Translations under genes and position numbers: made by a program
In this document: positions 38,096 through 46,298 of the stretch, piece after piece
Position numbering within the stretch: the stretch's first letter is position 1
How the letters are laid out: every line of letters starts with the position of its first letter
Assembly (NCBI GenBank): GCA_016720545.1
Contig: JADKKK010000014.1
Coordinates: forward strand, 1-64,000
Source of the DNA: Myxococcales bacterium
Lineage (GTDB): Bacteria; Myxococcota_A; Polyangia; Polyangiales; Polyangiaceae
Direction of reading: 5' to 3'
Length of the DNA: 64,000 nucleotides
The notes under the pieces: generated by a model
Told to the model about the DNA's origin: nothing
Seen by the model: only the letters and a program-made list of their open reading frames with translations
Database searches by the model: none

Positions 38096-38126
38096 GCCGC
38101 CGCATTGGCCACCGCAATGCGGCGGC
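38096..38126. terminator. Perfect 12-bp hairpin after tRNA-Leu
   Basis: gccgccgcattg (38096-38107) and caatgcggcggc (38115-38126) are exact reverse complements around a 7-base loop. It lies about 50 bases past the tRNA and may be its terminator; it lacks a T run. It could also be a scar of insertion beside the tRNA. Confidence 0.4.
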
Positions 38127-38203
38127 AAACGGCCGCCGATGGATGGACCGGGCGCTGGGTGCCCAGTAGGATCGACGCAGGGGTAGAAGCCGGAGGTGTC
38201 GCC

Positions 38204-38389
38204 ATGACGCAGGATCGCGAGGGAGTGAGGTTCACGCGCGAGGAGTTCTCGAAGGACCCGAAGGGGTGCCTCGCTCACGCGCGCCCGGGCTACTCGGTGA
38301 CCGTGACCGACGCGGAAGGCCGTCCGCGGATGCGGCTCGAGCTCCCACCGTGCGAGCCGATCGATCCGTGCGCGGACGATGACGACTGA
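38204..38389 (+). CDS. Small Phd/YefM-like protein (possible antitoxin)
   Basis: A 61-residue protein from the ATG at 38204, with a strong ribosome-binding site (ggaggt, 8-13 bases before). It reads FTREEFSKDPKGCLAHARPG and SVTVTDAEGRPRMRLEL, the fold signature of Phd antitoxins (helix, then V-V-T-D-x-x-G-x-P-R-x strand pair). The DNA-binding N terminus is short and the neutralising tail is acidic (CADDDD). It overlaps the next gene by 11 bases, as expected for a toxin-antitoxin pair. Confidence 0.65.
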   Translation: MTQDREGVRFTREEFSKDPKGCLAHARPGYSVTVTDAEGRPRMRLELPPCEPIDPCADDDD

Positions 38390-39072
38390 ACCCGAGTGGT
38401 CCCCAACGCTGCACTTGAAGCGGTGGCTTGGGCGACACCAAGCCGGGTGCCTCTTCGTGGCGCGGCTCGCCATGAAGGACCGGACGCGCCTTCACGAGCT
38501 CTTTGAGGCCCCGTGCGCTGAGGACTTCACGACGATCGACGACGCGATCGAAGCGGAGTCCGACGAAGACGGGCGCGCCGTCGTGTTCTTCTGGCCGCGA
38601 GCGGGTGCCACGGCCGACGTGGCGAACCTGCTACGGCTACTCGCACGGCTCGAGCGGTGGTCCGTCGAGCGCGTGGGGTGGGGTGGCGCCCTTGAAGAGC
38701 GCGTGTGCTTCTCGGTGCGGTGGCGGACGAAGACGGGCGCGTTGACCGAGGTGGCGGGGTTCGCGCCGCTCCCCGAGATGCCGCTTACCCGTCGCGCGCC
38801 GTACCTCGCGATCGCGTTGTGGGGCGGCGCGGGCCGCCCAGGCGCGCGCGCTGTCGGGCTCGTGGACACCCCGTGGCGGCGCGACGCGCGCACGGATCCG
38901 CTCTGGGGCGGGCTCCGTGCGCCTCACGGAGCAGATGCTCCCCGGCGAAGATCGGGAGCGCCTTCGGCGGGTGGCGTTCTGCCTTCCGCGGGGTGAGGCC
39001 GCCGGGCTCGAAGACCTCCAGGTGCGCGAAGATGCGAAGGCGCCGCCGTCGAAGAACCCGCCGGCGGTGTGA
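38379..39072 (+). CDS. Unknown 230-residue protein, possible toxin partner, frameshifted
   Basis: Starts at an ATG at 38379 that overlaps the Phd-like gene. The frame is clean to about residue 177 (ALWGGAGRP), and then one extra g near 38905-38912 moves it; the next frame goes on (VRLTEQMLPGEDRERLRRVA, then FCLPRGEAAGLEDLQV) to a stop at 39072. The restored length is 230. I recognise no family. It has alternating strand and helix patterns (AVVFFWPRAGATADVANLLR) and no membrane part. By position it would be the toxin of a Phd-type pair, but its size and lack of known toxin motifs make that uncertain. Confidence 0.5.
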
Positions 39073-39075
39073 GTC

Positions 39076-39198
39076 TCAGTCGGCGTCATCGTCGGGGCAG
39101 AACACCCGAGCGCAGCGCTCACCGACCGCTCTTGCGAAGGCGTCGCAGTCAGCCTGTGTGATCGGTCGGCCGGTGACCTTGCCGAGCGTCTCGGCCAT
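39076..39198 (-). CDS. Possible 40-residue protein
   Basis: A short reading frame from the ATG at 39198 (MAETLGKVTGRPITQADCDA) ending in an acidic tail (DDDAD). It fills part of a 235-base gap between two plus-strand genes. No ribosome-binding site is evident and I do not recognise it; it may be a leftover fragment. Confidence 0.2.
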   Translation of the reverse strand: MAETLGKVTGRPITQADCDAFARAVGERCARVFCPDDDAD

Positions 39199-39307
39199 TG
39201 ACTTGGAAACGTGGTCGTGGCCTTTCGCTGAGCGTCGGCGAGTCGTTGAACGAGTTGCACCGCGGACCCCTGACTCGTAGGTTGTCCACCGGAAGGAGGC
39301 GGCGTCG

Positions 39308-39901
39308 ATGGATCTCAAGCCTGAACAACTTCTCGGCGCCACGGTCCGGGCCCTGTACCCCTACGGGACGCTCCCGGGCTTCGCCCTGACCCCCCTCAAG
39401 CTGCACAAGCTCTGTTTCTACGCGGCCGGCGTCGCGTGGGCCCACGGCGAGGGCGGCGAGCTCCGCGGCGTCACCTTCGAGGCCTGGAAGCACGGTCCGG
39501 TGCTACGCGCGATCTACTCGGGCACGCTTCCGGATGTCTGTGCGGAGGACGCTCTCTCGCCCGAAACCCGGGCGCATGCTCGAGACGCAGTCCAGGTGTA
39601 CGGCCTCCTCTCGGCGTGGGGCCTTCGTGAGCAATCTCACCTTGAAGCGCCGTGGATCGAGGCTCACTCGCGAGACGTCCCGGGCGCTCCTCCCGTCCGC
39701 ATCCCAAACGACGGAATCGAGGCGCATTTCCGCGCAAAGTTCGCCGAGGGCGTGACCTTCCCGGAGCACCTCACAGACCGCGGGATCTTCACCCTCGACG
39801 GGCTCCACTTCGACCCTCGATTCCAGAGCTTCGCCGAGCTGGCCGCCTACCTTCGCGAGGCCCTCGCCGCCGATGCCGCTCCCGTGTCCGCGGTGCTCTG
39901 A
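39308..39901 (+). CDS. Panacea (SocA/DUF4065) domain antitoxin
   Basis: A 197-residue protein with the Panacea signature: PLKLHKLCFYAAGVAWAHG (residues about 28-46) and VTFEAWKHGPVLRAIY. Panacea antitoxins neutralise many different toxin folds by direct binding. The following gene, whose start overlaps this one's last 29 bases, encodes a Fic protein, a known toxin class for this antitoxin family. The ORF is preceded by cggaaggaggcggcgtcg, a good ribosome-binding site. Confidence 0.85.
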   Translation: MDLKPEQLLGATVRALYPYGTLPGFALTPLKLHKLCFYAAGVAWAHGEGGELRGVTFEAWKHGPVLRAIYSGTLPDVCAEDALSPETRAHARDAVQVYGLLSAWGLREQSHLEAPWIEAHSRDVPGAPPVRIPNDGIEAHFRAKFAEGVTFPEHLTDRGIFTLDGLHFDPRFQSFAELAAYLREALAADAAPVSAVL

Positions 39902-40628
39902 GCTTGCCCGGCTGCTCTCGGGCGACGTGCCGACGGATCGGCATGTGTGCGAGCTGCTCGACACCGACATCGTGCGCCACATGTGCGAGGCGCGCCCGGT
40001 CACCTTCGGGGAAGCGGTCGCGACCTCGAACGTGCTCGAGCGCAACCTTGCTCGCGTGAGGATCTTCACGCTCACGAATCCCTTCCCGAGCGACCCGGCG
40101 GCGTTCGTCCTCTTCGCGATCAAGCTCCACCGGGCCTTTCTCATGGGGACCGAGCTTCACGACGGGGGCGGCCGCTTCCGGGCCGGCCCGATCACGTACG
40201 GTCCCGAGAGCAAGCTCCGCCACGGGGTTGCAGCCGAGCGCATCGGCGACGAGCTCCACCGCCTCTCGCGCCGCTGCCTCCCCGTGGACGCTCGGACCCT
40301 CACGCGCCCTGTTCTTGTCACGACGGGCGCGAAGCTCGTGCATGGGTTCCTTCGGGTTCACCCGTTCCCGGACATCAACGGACGCACGGCTCGGGCCCTG
40401 TTCGCGGCGCTCGTCGCAGCAACGGGGCGCTACTCCCGACCGCTCCCCCGGGACGACGATCGGCAGGCTCACAAAGAGTACGTTGTGGCGCTCCAGTCCG
40501 TGGATTGGGCGCTCGACTACGAGGACCGCGTCCACGACGAGCACTATGCGCCGCTCGCTCGTTGGCTGGATCATTACGTCGAAGAGCCAGAGGAAGAGCC
40601 CGACGAGCCAGCGCAAGGCGCTAGGTAG
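39873..40628 (+). CDS. Fic-domain protein, probable toxin of the Panacea pair
   Basis: A 251-residue protein with the Fic core motif HPFPDINGRTARALF near residue 163 (family HPFx[D/E]GNG[R/K]xxR; here the first Gly of GNG is Ile). Fic enzymes transfer AMP, phosphate or other groups to Ser/Thr/Tyr of target proteins. The inhibitory helix ([S/T]xxxE[G/N]) is not seen in this chain, consistent with an antitoxin in trans. The His and Arg needed for transfer are kept. The C terminus is acidic (EEPEEEPDEP). Its start overlaps the Panacea gene, so they should be co-translated. The start at 39873 could be later. Confidence 0.85.
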   Translation: MPLPCPRCSELARLLSGDVPTDRHVCELLDTDIVRHMCEARPVTFGEAVATSNVLERNLARVRIFTLTNPFPSDPAAFVLFAIKLHRAFLMGTELHDGGGRFRAGPITYGPESKLRHGVAAERIGDELHRLSRRCLPVDARTLTRPVLVTTGAKLVHGFLRVHPFPDINGRTARALFAALVAATGRYSRPLPRDDDRQAHKEYVVALQSVDWALDYEDRVHDEHYAPLARWLDHYVEEPEEEPDEPAQGAR

Positions 40629-40633
40629 TTCAC

Positions 40634-40672
40634 GGGCGCGCTTCGCCCGATCAAGGGTTCTCGTGAGAACCC
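40634..40672 (+). terminator. Two tandem hairpins after fic
   Basis: gggcg/cgccc (40634-40648) is followed by gggttct/agaaccc (40655-40672), a near-perfect 7-8 bp stem. They sit just past the fic stop codon. There is no T run. The rest of the 318-base gap up to 40946 (including a cggcggttctcgcg segment) shows nothing I can support as a gene. Confidence 0.35.
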
Positions 40673-40946
40673 GCGGCACCCGTCCGGAGGCGCCGGCGGT
40701 TCTCGCGAAGGAAAAAGCAGAAACTCGACCCGAGCACGCGACGACCGCCGGGGGGCTGCCGGGGCCTGCCGCGATGGGGTAGCCGGATGCCTCTCGCATC
40801 CAGCGCTCCCCGGAACCGTTCGATCGCTCGGATTCGGCCGGCGTCGTTGCCGTTACGCTGTGAGCCTTCCCCTCGTCAGGCCCCGTGATAGTCCATCCAC
40901 ATGGGGGGAGTGCCGGAGCCCGAGAGGCCCACGGGGTGGATGCGTC

Positions 40947-41623
40947 GTGCTTGGGCTCGTGCTCGCGGCGATCGCGTGGTGGACGGCGCTGCCAATCATC
41001 CTGATCGTCGCGCTCCTCGTCGCCTTCGGTCTCACGTGTGGTGCCGCGCTCTCGCTCGAGCACGTGGGTGCGCTCGATGACCCAGAGGCCTTCAAGCTCG
41101 CGCACTGGATGGCCCTCGTGCCGCTCGGGCTGTTCTTCGCGATCGCCTATGGCCGCAGGCTGCTCCTGAAGTCCGGTGGGAAGGACGAGGCGTCTCTCCC
41201 GCTTCGGTGGCCCGCGCTGACCGCGTGCGTGACCCTCCCCGTGGCGGCTCTCTTCATGGGCTGGGCCGCGTGGGACACCCAAGGGGTCGCGTCCCTGGCG
41301 GGGCGGTCATCCTCGCCAACCTCTTCTCCTTCTCGCTCGGGTCGCTCCTCGCGATGCTCTACGTGGCCGGCGTCGCGTTCTGGCTTGTGTACTCGTGGGC
41401 CGCAGCGTCGAAGCTCTGCATTCTTCACGCCGTCGGCGCGCGAGGCTGCCCTCTCGGCGACCTCCCCGAGCGCCTCGGGCTCTCGCCGACGCTGGTGGGC
41501 GCGGCGGACGAGAGCCTCAGTGGGCTGCTCGGAACGGGGTGGCTCTCGAGGGAGGAGGACGTGGTCACGCGGACCGAGGACGCGTGGTTGGCGCGGAGGC
41601 TGGGGGAGCTGGGCGTCGGGTAG
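40947..41623 (+). CDS. Small membrane protein with C-terminal helical domain, frameshifted
   Basis: About 225 residues from a GTG at 40947 once one missing base near 41302 (a gggg run) is restored. In order: a helix pair (VLGLVLAAIAWWTALPIILI), another membrane segment (MALVPLGLFFAIAY), another (ALTACVTLPVAALFMGW) and in the next frame one more (SFSLGSLLAMLYVAGVAF), then a cytosolic tail of about 70 residues with a winged-helix-like run (LPERLGLSPTLVGAADESL). I do not recognise a family. It lies between two defence-type units, so it may be part of them or a passenger. Confidence 0.55.
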
Positions 41624-41636
41624 GAAGCGGCCGACC

Positions 41637-43529
41637 CTACGCGCCGTCTTCCGCATCAGCCTCTTCGGCGATCGCCTCTACGTCCGTGCCCTCCGCGGCC
41701 GACCAAGGCCACCGCTGCTTCGCCCACGCGACGAGCTCCGCGCGGCGCGCGAGGACGGTCGCGGGCGTCCACGCGGTCGACTGCGCGAGCGCTCGCTCCG
41801 AGAAGAGGTTGCTCGTGGCGTAGCAGCGGGCGGTGGACCCGGCTTCGCCGCGCTTCGCGGGGAACGGCTTGTTGCCATAGGAGCTGTTGTCCTCGGTCAG
41901 GCAGAGGTTGCCCAGATCGTGGGTATAGATCCGTCGGGCCTCGGCGTCGAACGTGTCCCAGTAGGGGTCGCTGGGGGTCTGGGGGAGCACGTGCTCGATG
42001 GTCGTCTTCGGCTGTCGTTCGTGGAGCCGCCGCCACGAGAGGCGCACCTGGCGGAACCCCGAGAGGGCCAGCTCGTGCTCGTACAAGAAGTAGCGAAGCC
42101 CGCCCCACTCGTAGAAGCTTCGCGGACTCTCCCGATCGAGCTCGAAGAAGCGGTCGTAGGTTGCGCGGGTCTTGAGGTACCAGCCGACCCCGCCAAGGAC
42201 GCGCGCGGCGGCCGTGTCCAGATCGATGCGCCCGTGGAACACCTCGTGACCGAGGCGGTGAAGCCAAGCCCGCCCGGCGTTGGGTCGGACGCCAGCGACG
42301 CGATACACGAGGAAGGAGAACCGCTCGCAGGCCTCGAGGAGCTTGAGGAGTCCTGCTGCGTCCGCTCTCCCGCGCGCCGCCGTGATCAGCGGTCGGAAGG
42401 GGGCGACGAACCCGACGCGATGGAGGCGCTCGACCCAGAGGACGATCTCTTGGCGCTGGGCTTCGTCGGTCGAAGACCCGCGGAAGGCCCCCTCTCGGTC
42501 GGGCTTCTCGATGTCGGCGAAGGCCTCGGCCACGGCGTCGAGGGTCAGCAGATAGGCCTCGACCGCCGCGTAGAGTGGGGCAGGCGTCTCGCCCGCCCGG
42601 CCCGCCTGGAGCGCCAACTTCGACTTGACGGATCGGCTCCCGTCCCACCTGCGCTCGTTCGAATCGTGTGCGAGGAGCCAGTGGACGCGCAGGAGCTGAT
42701 CTTCGTGCTCCGAGCGGGTGAGGCGCGCGTGCATCAGGTTGCGGAGCACGTGGCCCCAGACCGTGTTTACGCGACTCGCGAGGCGGCCCGAGTCGTCCAC
42801 CTTGGCTGCGACGTAGAGGAGGTAGTTCTTGACCTTCTCGAGCTCCGAGAGCGGCTTTCCTCGGTTGTTCAACACCTCGAAGATCACCCCCACCTCGGCC
42901 TCGCTCTCGACGGGGAAGAGCGAGGTCCCGAGGCGCTGGGACACCTTCGCGTAGAGGTCGATGAGCCAGGCCGGGTACTCGGAGCCGAGCTTCGTGGCCT
43001 GGGCTAGGAAGTAGTCCTCGAGGCAGGCGCGGGCGTTCTCGATTCGCTCCTCGCTGGCCGTCTTCGGACACGCCGTCGAGCGCGGCTCGAGGAACATGCG
43101 GCCCTCGAAGAAGTCTCCAAGCTCCCCGGCGAGCGAGAGCTTCGGGAGACGCGCCTTGGTGCCGAGCGCGTGGACCCACAGGAAGGACCGGCGGATCCCC
43201 TCCGGTAGCGACGCGTCTCCGCTCAGTTTCTGCAGCTCCCTTCGGACCTGACACAGCACCATCACGATCGTCGTGAGCCGCTGCTGCCCGTCGACCACAT
43301 CGAAGACCTGGTGGGTGGCCCCGCCCTCGTCCATCTGCGGCTCTGCGTTGGCGGTGCGGTGAAGTACGATGGTGCCCGTGTAGTGGACCTGTCTCGCTCC
43401 CAGGAGCTCGAGATCTCCAAGGAAGTCTCGGAGCTGCGGCTCCTCCCACGAGTACCCTCGTTGGTAGTCCGGCACCCGAAGGAGCTTGCCCTCGAAGAGC
43501 TGGGCGATGCTGAGAAGATTGGCTTGCAC
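41637..43529 (-). CDS. GmrSD-type DUF262-DUF1524 nuclease (type IV restriction)
   Basis: A 630-residue protein. The N-terminal DUF262 (ParB/Srx fold, nucleotide-driven GmrS-like) has LLRVPDYQRGYSWEE and VVDGQQRLTTIVMVL (residue about 80). The C-terminal DUF1524 has an HNH-type site: TTIEHVLPQTPSDPYW (residue about 513) and HDLGNLCLTEDNSSYGNK. Fused GmrSD enzymes cut glucosylated or otherwise modified phage DNA. I chose a GTG at 43529 (VQANLLSIAQLFEGK), since no ATG lies before the conserved part without entering the upstream gene; the start is uncertain. It is the last gene of a three-gene minus-strand unit with a PD-(D/E)XK gene. Confidence 0.88.
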   Translation of the reverse strand: MQANLLSIAQLFEGKLLRVPDYQRGYSWEEPQLRDFLGDLELLGARQVHYTGTIVLHRTANAEPQMDEGGATHQVFDVVDGQQRLTTIVMVLCQVRRELQKLSGDASLPEGIRRSFLWVHALGTKARLPKLSLAGELGDFFEGRMFLEPRSTACPKTASEERIENARACLEDYFLAQATKLGSEYPAWLIDLYAKVSQRLGTSLFPVESEAEVGVIFEVLNNRGKPLSELEKVKNYLLYVAAKVDDSGRLASRVNTVWGHVLRNLMHARLTRSEHEDQLLRVHWLLAHDSNERRWDGSRSVKSKLALQAGRAGETPAPLYAAVEAYLLTLDAVAEAFADIEKPDREGAFRGSSTDEAQRQEIVLWVERLHRVGFVAPFRPLITAARGRADAAGLLKLLEACERFSFLVYRVAGVRPNAGRAWLHRLGHEVFHGRIDLDTAAARVLGGVGWYLKTRATYDRFFELDRESPRSFYEWGGLRYFLYEHELALSGFRQVRLSWRRLHERQPKTTIEHVLPQTPSDPYWDTFDAEARRIYTHDLGNLCLTEDNSSYGNKPFPAKRGEAGSTARCYATSNLFSERALAQSTAWTPATVLARRAELVAWAKQRWPWSAAEGTDVEAIAEEADAEDGA

Positions 43530-43587
43530 GAGGTGGCGCCCGTCTTGGTGGTCTTGGTACGGGAAGGAGGTGGGTCGCCGAGGTCCG

Positions 43588-44163
43588 TTACCTGGGGCTA
43601 AACACCTTCTCCCAGCGCTCCGCGAGCAGCCGGAAGCACTCGGTGGATTCGGCGATGGCCGCGTCGAGGTCGGTGTCCTTGCGCAGGGGAATCTCGCGGA
43701 GATGGATGGCCTTGACGTTTTCGGAGAGAACACTCTCGCTGAATCCCGCGTCGCGGAGCGCTGTGTGAAGCCCCTCCCTCCGCTCGGCCTGACTCACGAC
43801 GAGATAGGGTGTGAGCGAGAACTGGCCAACGGTCTCAGGCGTCTCGATCCCCATCGAGACGCCCAAGTAGATATCTCCCTGGAGCGAGCTAGGGGCCGTT
43901 GGCTTGAGCTGGCACCACGCGTCCCACTCGCCGCGGACGTCCGTGTTCCCCGCTGTTGTCTTCGCTCTCAGGGACAGCGCGTCTTTCGCGCCCGCTCGCG
44001 CCTTGTCGAGGATCGCCTCCACGTGGCCGCACGCCCAGCCGTAGACGTCTTGGAACATGCGCCAGTCCTCGGGGGACACGTCGCTCGGTTTTTCCATGGT
44101 GACGAGCTCGTCGACCTGGGAGGCGTGGTCGAGATAGAACGCGAGGGAGGCGGGGAGGGTCAT
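43588..44163 (-). CDS. Unknown 191-residue protein of the GmrSD operon
   Basis: Starts at the ATG at 44163, overlapping the PD-(D/E)XK gene's stop by four bases. The protein has an N-terminal helical part (VSPEDWRMFQDVYGWACGHV), a strand-rich middle (LQGDIYLGVSMGIETPETVG) and a C-terminal helix pair. I do not recognise it. A PD-(D/E)XK-like or DUF4268-like fold is possible from strand spacing but no catalytic triad can be pointed to. Confidence 0.6.
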   Translation of the reverse strand: MTLPASLAFYLDHASQVDELVTMEKPSDVSPEDWRMFQDVYGWACGHVEAILDKARAGAKDALSLRAKTTAGNTDVRGEWDAWCQLKPTAPSSLQGDIYLGVSMGIETPETVGQFSLTPYLVVSQAERREGLHTALRDAGFSESVLSENVKAIHLREIPLRKDTDLDAAIAESTECFRLLAERWEKVFSPR

Positions 44164-45101
44164 CGTGGGGGGCTTTCGTCGGTGGAGCGGCCGAGGGCGG
44201 CGCGGAGGTACGGGACGAGGGCGGCGCGCGCCTCCCGCGTCGAGGGGAGAGGGTCGAGCGGGCGGCGCACCACGTGGCGCATGACGGTGCCGAGGTAGAG
44301 TCCCAGCACGTCGCGCCACGGACCTGGCTCGGCGGCGCGGAGCTCCGCTCGAAACGCGACCGCGAGGTCGGCATACGAGAGCGAGCGCCAGCCGTGTGTC
44401 TGGGTATCTGCGACGGCCGTTGGGGCCAAGCCGCGCGGGGTCAGGTAGACGAGATAGCGCCGGGCGGCGGGCGTCTCCTCGGCCCATAGGCGGTAGGCGT
44501 CGAGCTGTTGGTCGTGGTCGACGGTGCCAATCTTGTTCTCGAGGACGAGGAGAGTCCTGCTTGGGCCTTCGCCGAGCTCCACGACGAGGTCGGGGATGAT
44601 GGTGCGGCTCGTGGGGCCGGGGAGCGTCTGCGCCTCCTCGACCCTCACCTTCGCCATGCTCAGTTCCGTGGCCTCCTCGTGGCCGGCGTCCCTCACCAGC
44701 CGAAGCAGCGCCCCGAGGAGCCTCTCTCCGAGCGCGCCCGCGCGCTGCGGGTCGATCAGCGCCCCGAGCACGCGCGTGTGGTGCGGCTCGTACGTCGCGC
44801 GGCCGAGCAGCTCGAGGAGATCGACGTTGGCCGCCGCGGGATCGGTGTGGAGCGCCGTGCCCAGCTCTTGCACGAGGCCGTCGAAGTGGTTCGCCTCACG
44901 GAACGCGCTCTCGACGAGGCGCTCCCACACCGCGCCGAGTCGCGCGACGTCCTCGTCCTCGCCCCGCGGGTGCTCTCGCGCGTGGGCTTCCACGAGATCG
45001 CGCCGCAGCGCCGCGAACAGAGCGCCCGGGCCCCCGGCCGGACCGCCGAGCGCGTGCACGCGGCGTAGCTCGCCCCAGAATTCTTCCCCCATGGCGCTCA
45101 T
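44160..45101 (-). CDS. PD-(D/E)XK nuclease superfamily protein
   Basis: A 313-residue protein from the ATG at 45101 (a second ATG at 45092 is close). The nuclease core is IIPDLVVELGEG (Asp about residue 165) and TLLVLENKIGTVDHDQQLDA (E-N-K about residue 187), the D/ExK pattern, followed by a helix and a strand (ARRYLVYLTPRG). The N-terminal helical half probably holds the recognition part. It heads the operon with an unknown protein and a GmrSD protein, which suggests a three-part defence system. It is divergent from the gene that precedes pglW. Confidence 0.8.
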   Translation of the reverse strand: MSAMGEEFWGELRRVHALGGPAGGPGALFAALRRDLVEAHAREHPRGEDEDVARLGAVWERLVESAFREANHFDGLVQELGTALHTDPAAANVDLLELLGRATYEPHHTRVLGALIDPQRAGALGERLLGALLRLVRDAGHEEATELSMAKVRVEEAQTLPGPTSRTIIPDLVVELGEGPSRTLLVLENKIGTVDHDQQLDAYRLWAEETPAARRYLVYLTPRGLAPTAVADTQTHGWRSLSYADLAVAFRAELRAAEPGPWRDVLGLYLGTVMRHVVRRPLDPLPSTREARAALVPYLRAALGRSTDESPPR

Positions 45102-45323
45102 GGAGCGCCCACTCCCGCTGGCCGGCAAGCCTGATCATCCGCACAGTCGGCTCTATCCGGTCCAGGCAATGGCCGCGACGCCTCAGGAGGTATCGGGATG
45201 GGTCCCCATCGTGCAAGTCTGCTCGTGCCGCCTCCGCCGCGCGAACCCATCGATCCAGGGGCCGAGTGAGTCTGCACCCTTTGCGTTGTGCTCGCCCGCT
45301 CGAACCCCTTAGGCTCCCTCGCC

Positions 45324-46082
45324 ATGCCCCGCCTCGACGTCGCCACGCTCTCGCCCGACCTCCGCCCCACCGGCACCTGGGCCGCGGCGCTGCTTCACGC
45401 GCTCGCTCGCGACGAGGCCGCGGGGCGCCGCCCGGCGCGCCTCACGGAGCCTCGCCTCGACACGTGGAAGCGCTTCCGCGGACGCCTCACCGCCCCCGAT
45501 CTCGTGGCGCTCCTCTTCGAGGACGCGGCGGTGATTCACCCGGTGCCGTTCGACGCGGAGGTTATCCACGGCTCGCTCGGGCCTGTTCGCCTCGGCGGCC
45601 TGCCGGCCCCGCTCGCCGACGCGTGGCTGACGGCGCTCCCTTCGACGGACCTCGCCACTCCGAGTCCCGACTACATCGCCGAACAGGCGCGCCTCCTCGG
45701 CGTGCCCACGCGCATGGCCCGCTCCGATCTTCATGTCGTGAAGCCCCACCAGAAGGTCCTCGAGCTGCCTGGCACGGGCGGCCAGCTCGCGCACTACCTC
45801 GTGTCCACACACCCAGGCCTCACGCTCCAGGAGAACGTGGCGATCGCGTGCGGCTCGTGGCAGGAGCTCACGCTCGCCGGCCTCGTCGGCCTGGATCTGG
45901 GCGCGCCGCACTCCGGGTTCGCGACGCGCGTGACCCCCGAAGACCTGAAGCGCCCAGAGCACCCGCTGCGCCAGCGCTCGTTCGACTTCGTGGTGGGGCT
46001 CGCCCCCGACAAGGGCGGCGCTCTCCAGCAAGAGGACCAGCTCGCCATCTGGTTCCCCGCCGCCACGATCCTGCTCGTCTGA
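45324..46082 (+). CDS. Unrecognised protein upstream of pglW
   Basis: A 252-residue protein from the ATG at 45324 (a GTG at 45288 is possible). It has VLELPGTGGQLAHYLV (residue about 155), NVAIACGSWQELTLAGLVGL and a C-terminal FPAATILLV. The first of these resembles a SAM-binding motif I by spacing but the following motifs do not confirm it. I do not recognise it as any core BREX protein. It lies 217 bases before pglW, the gap being filled by an inverted-repeat element, and reads the same way. Confidence 0.6.
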   Translation: MPRLDVATLSPDLRPTGTWAAALLHALARDEAAGRRPARLTEPRLDTWKRFRGRLTAPDLVALLFEDAAVIHPVPFDAEVIHGSLGPVRLGGLPAPLADAWLTALPSTDLATPSPDYIAEQARLLGVPTRMARSDLHVVKPHQKVLELPGTGGQLAHYLVSTHPGLTLQENVAIACGSWQELTLAGLVGLDLGAPHSGFATRVTPEDLKRPEHPLRQRSFDFVVGLAPDKGGALQQEDQLAIWFPAATILLV

Positions 46083-46092
46083 GAGCGAGAAC

Positions 46093-46261
46093 GAGAATTC
46101 ACCACGGAGACACGGAGACACGGAGGCGAGAGAGAGTTTTTTTTCTCGAGAGGAGAGGGAGAGCGAAGGCGAAGCGGGAGAGAGAACCGCATTCTCGCTC
46201 TCGAACAATCAATCTCTGCTCCTCTCGCCTCCGTGTCTCCGTGTCTCCGTGGTGAATTCTC
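46093..46261. repeat. Inverted-repeat element, copy 1 (169 bp, perfect 40-bp arms)
   Basis: Left arm 46093-46132 and right arm 46222-46261 are exact reverse complements over 40 bp (starting gagaattcaccacgg, with the unit ggagacac repeated). The 89-bp middle has a run of eight Ts and a cgagag segment. It lies between the unrecognised gene and pglW. It carries no gene. Its translation reads as HHGDTE / SVSPW-like peptides, a motif often mistaken for protein. Confidence 0.93.
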
Positions 46262-46298
46262 CTCTGGGAGCTCTTCCTCTCATTCTCTAGGAGCCGTT

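Noticed and set aside
46233..46298. N-terminal extension of PglW reading SPCLRGEF
   Set aside because: This is translation of the inverted-repeat arm; the GTG at 46299 has a proper ribosome-binding site.
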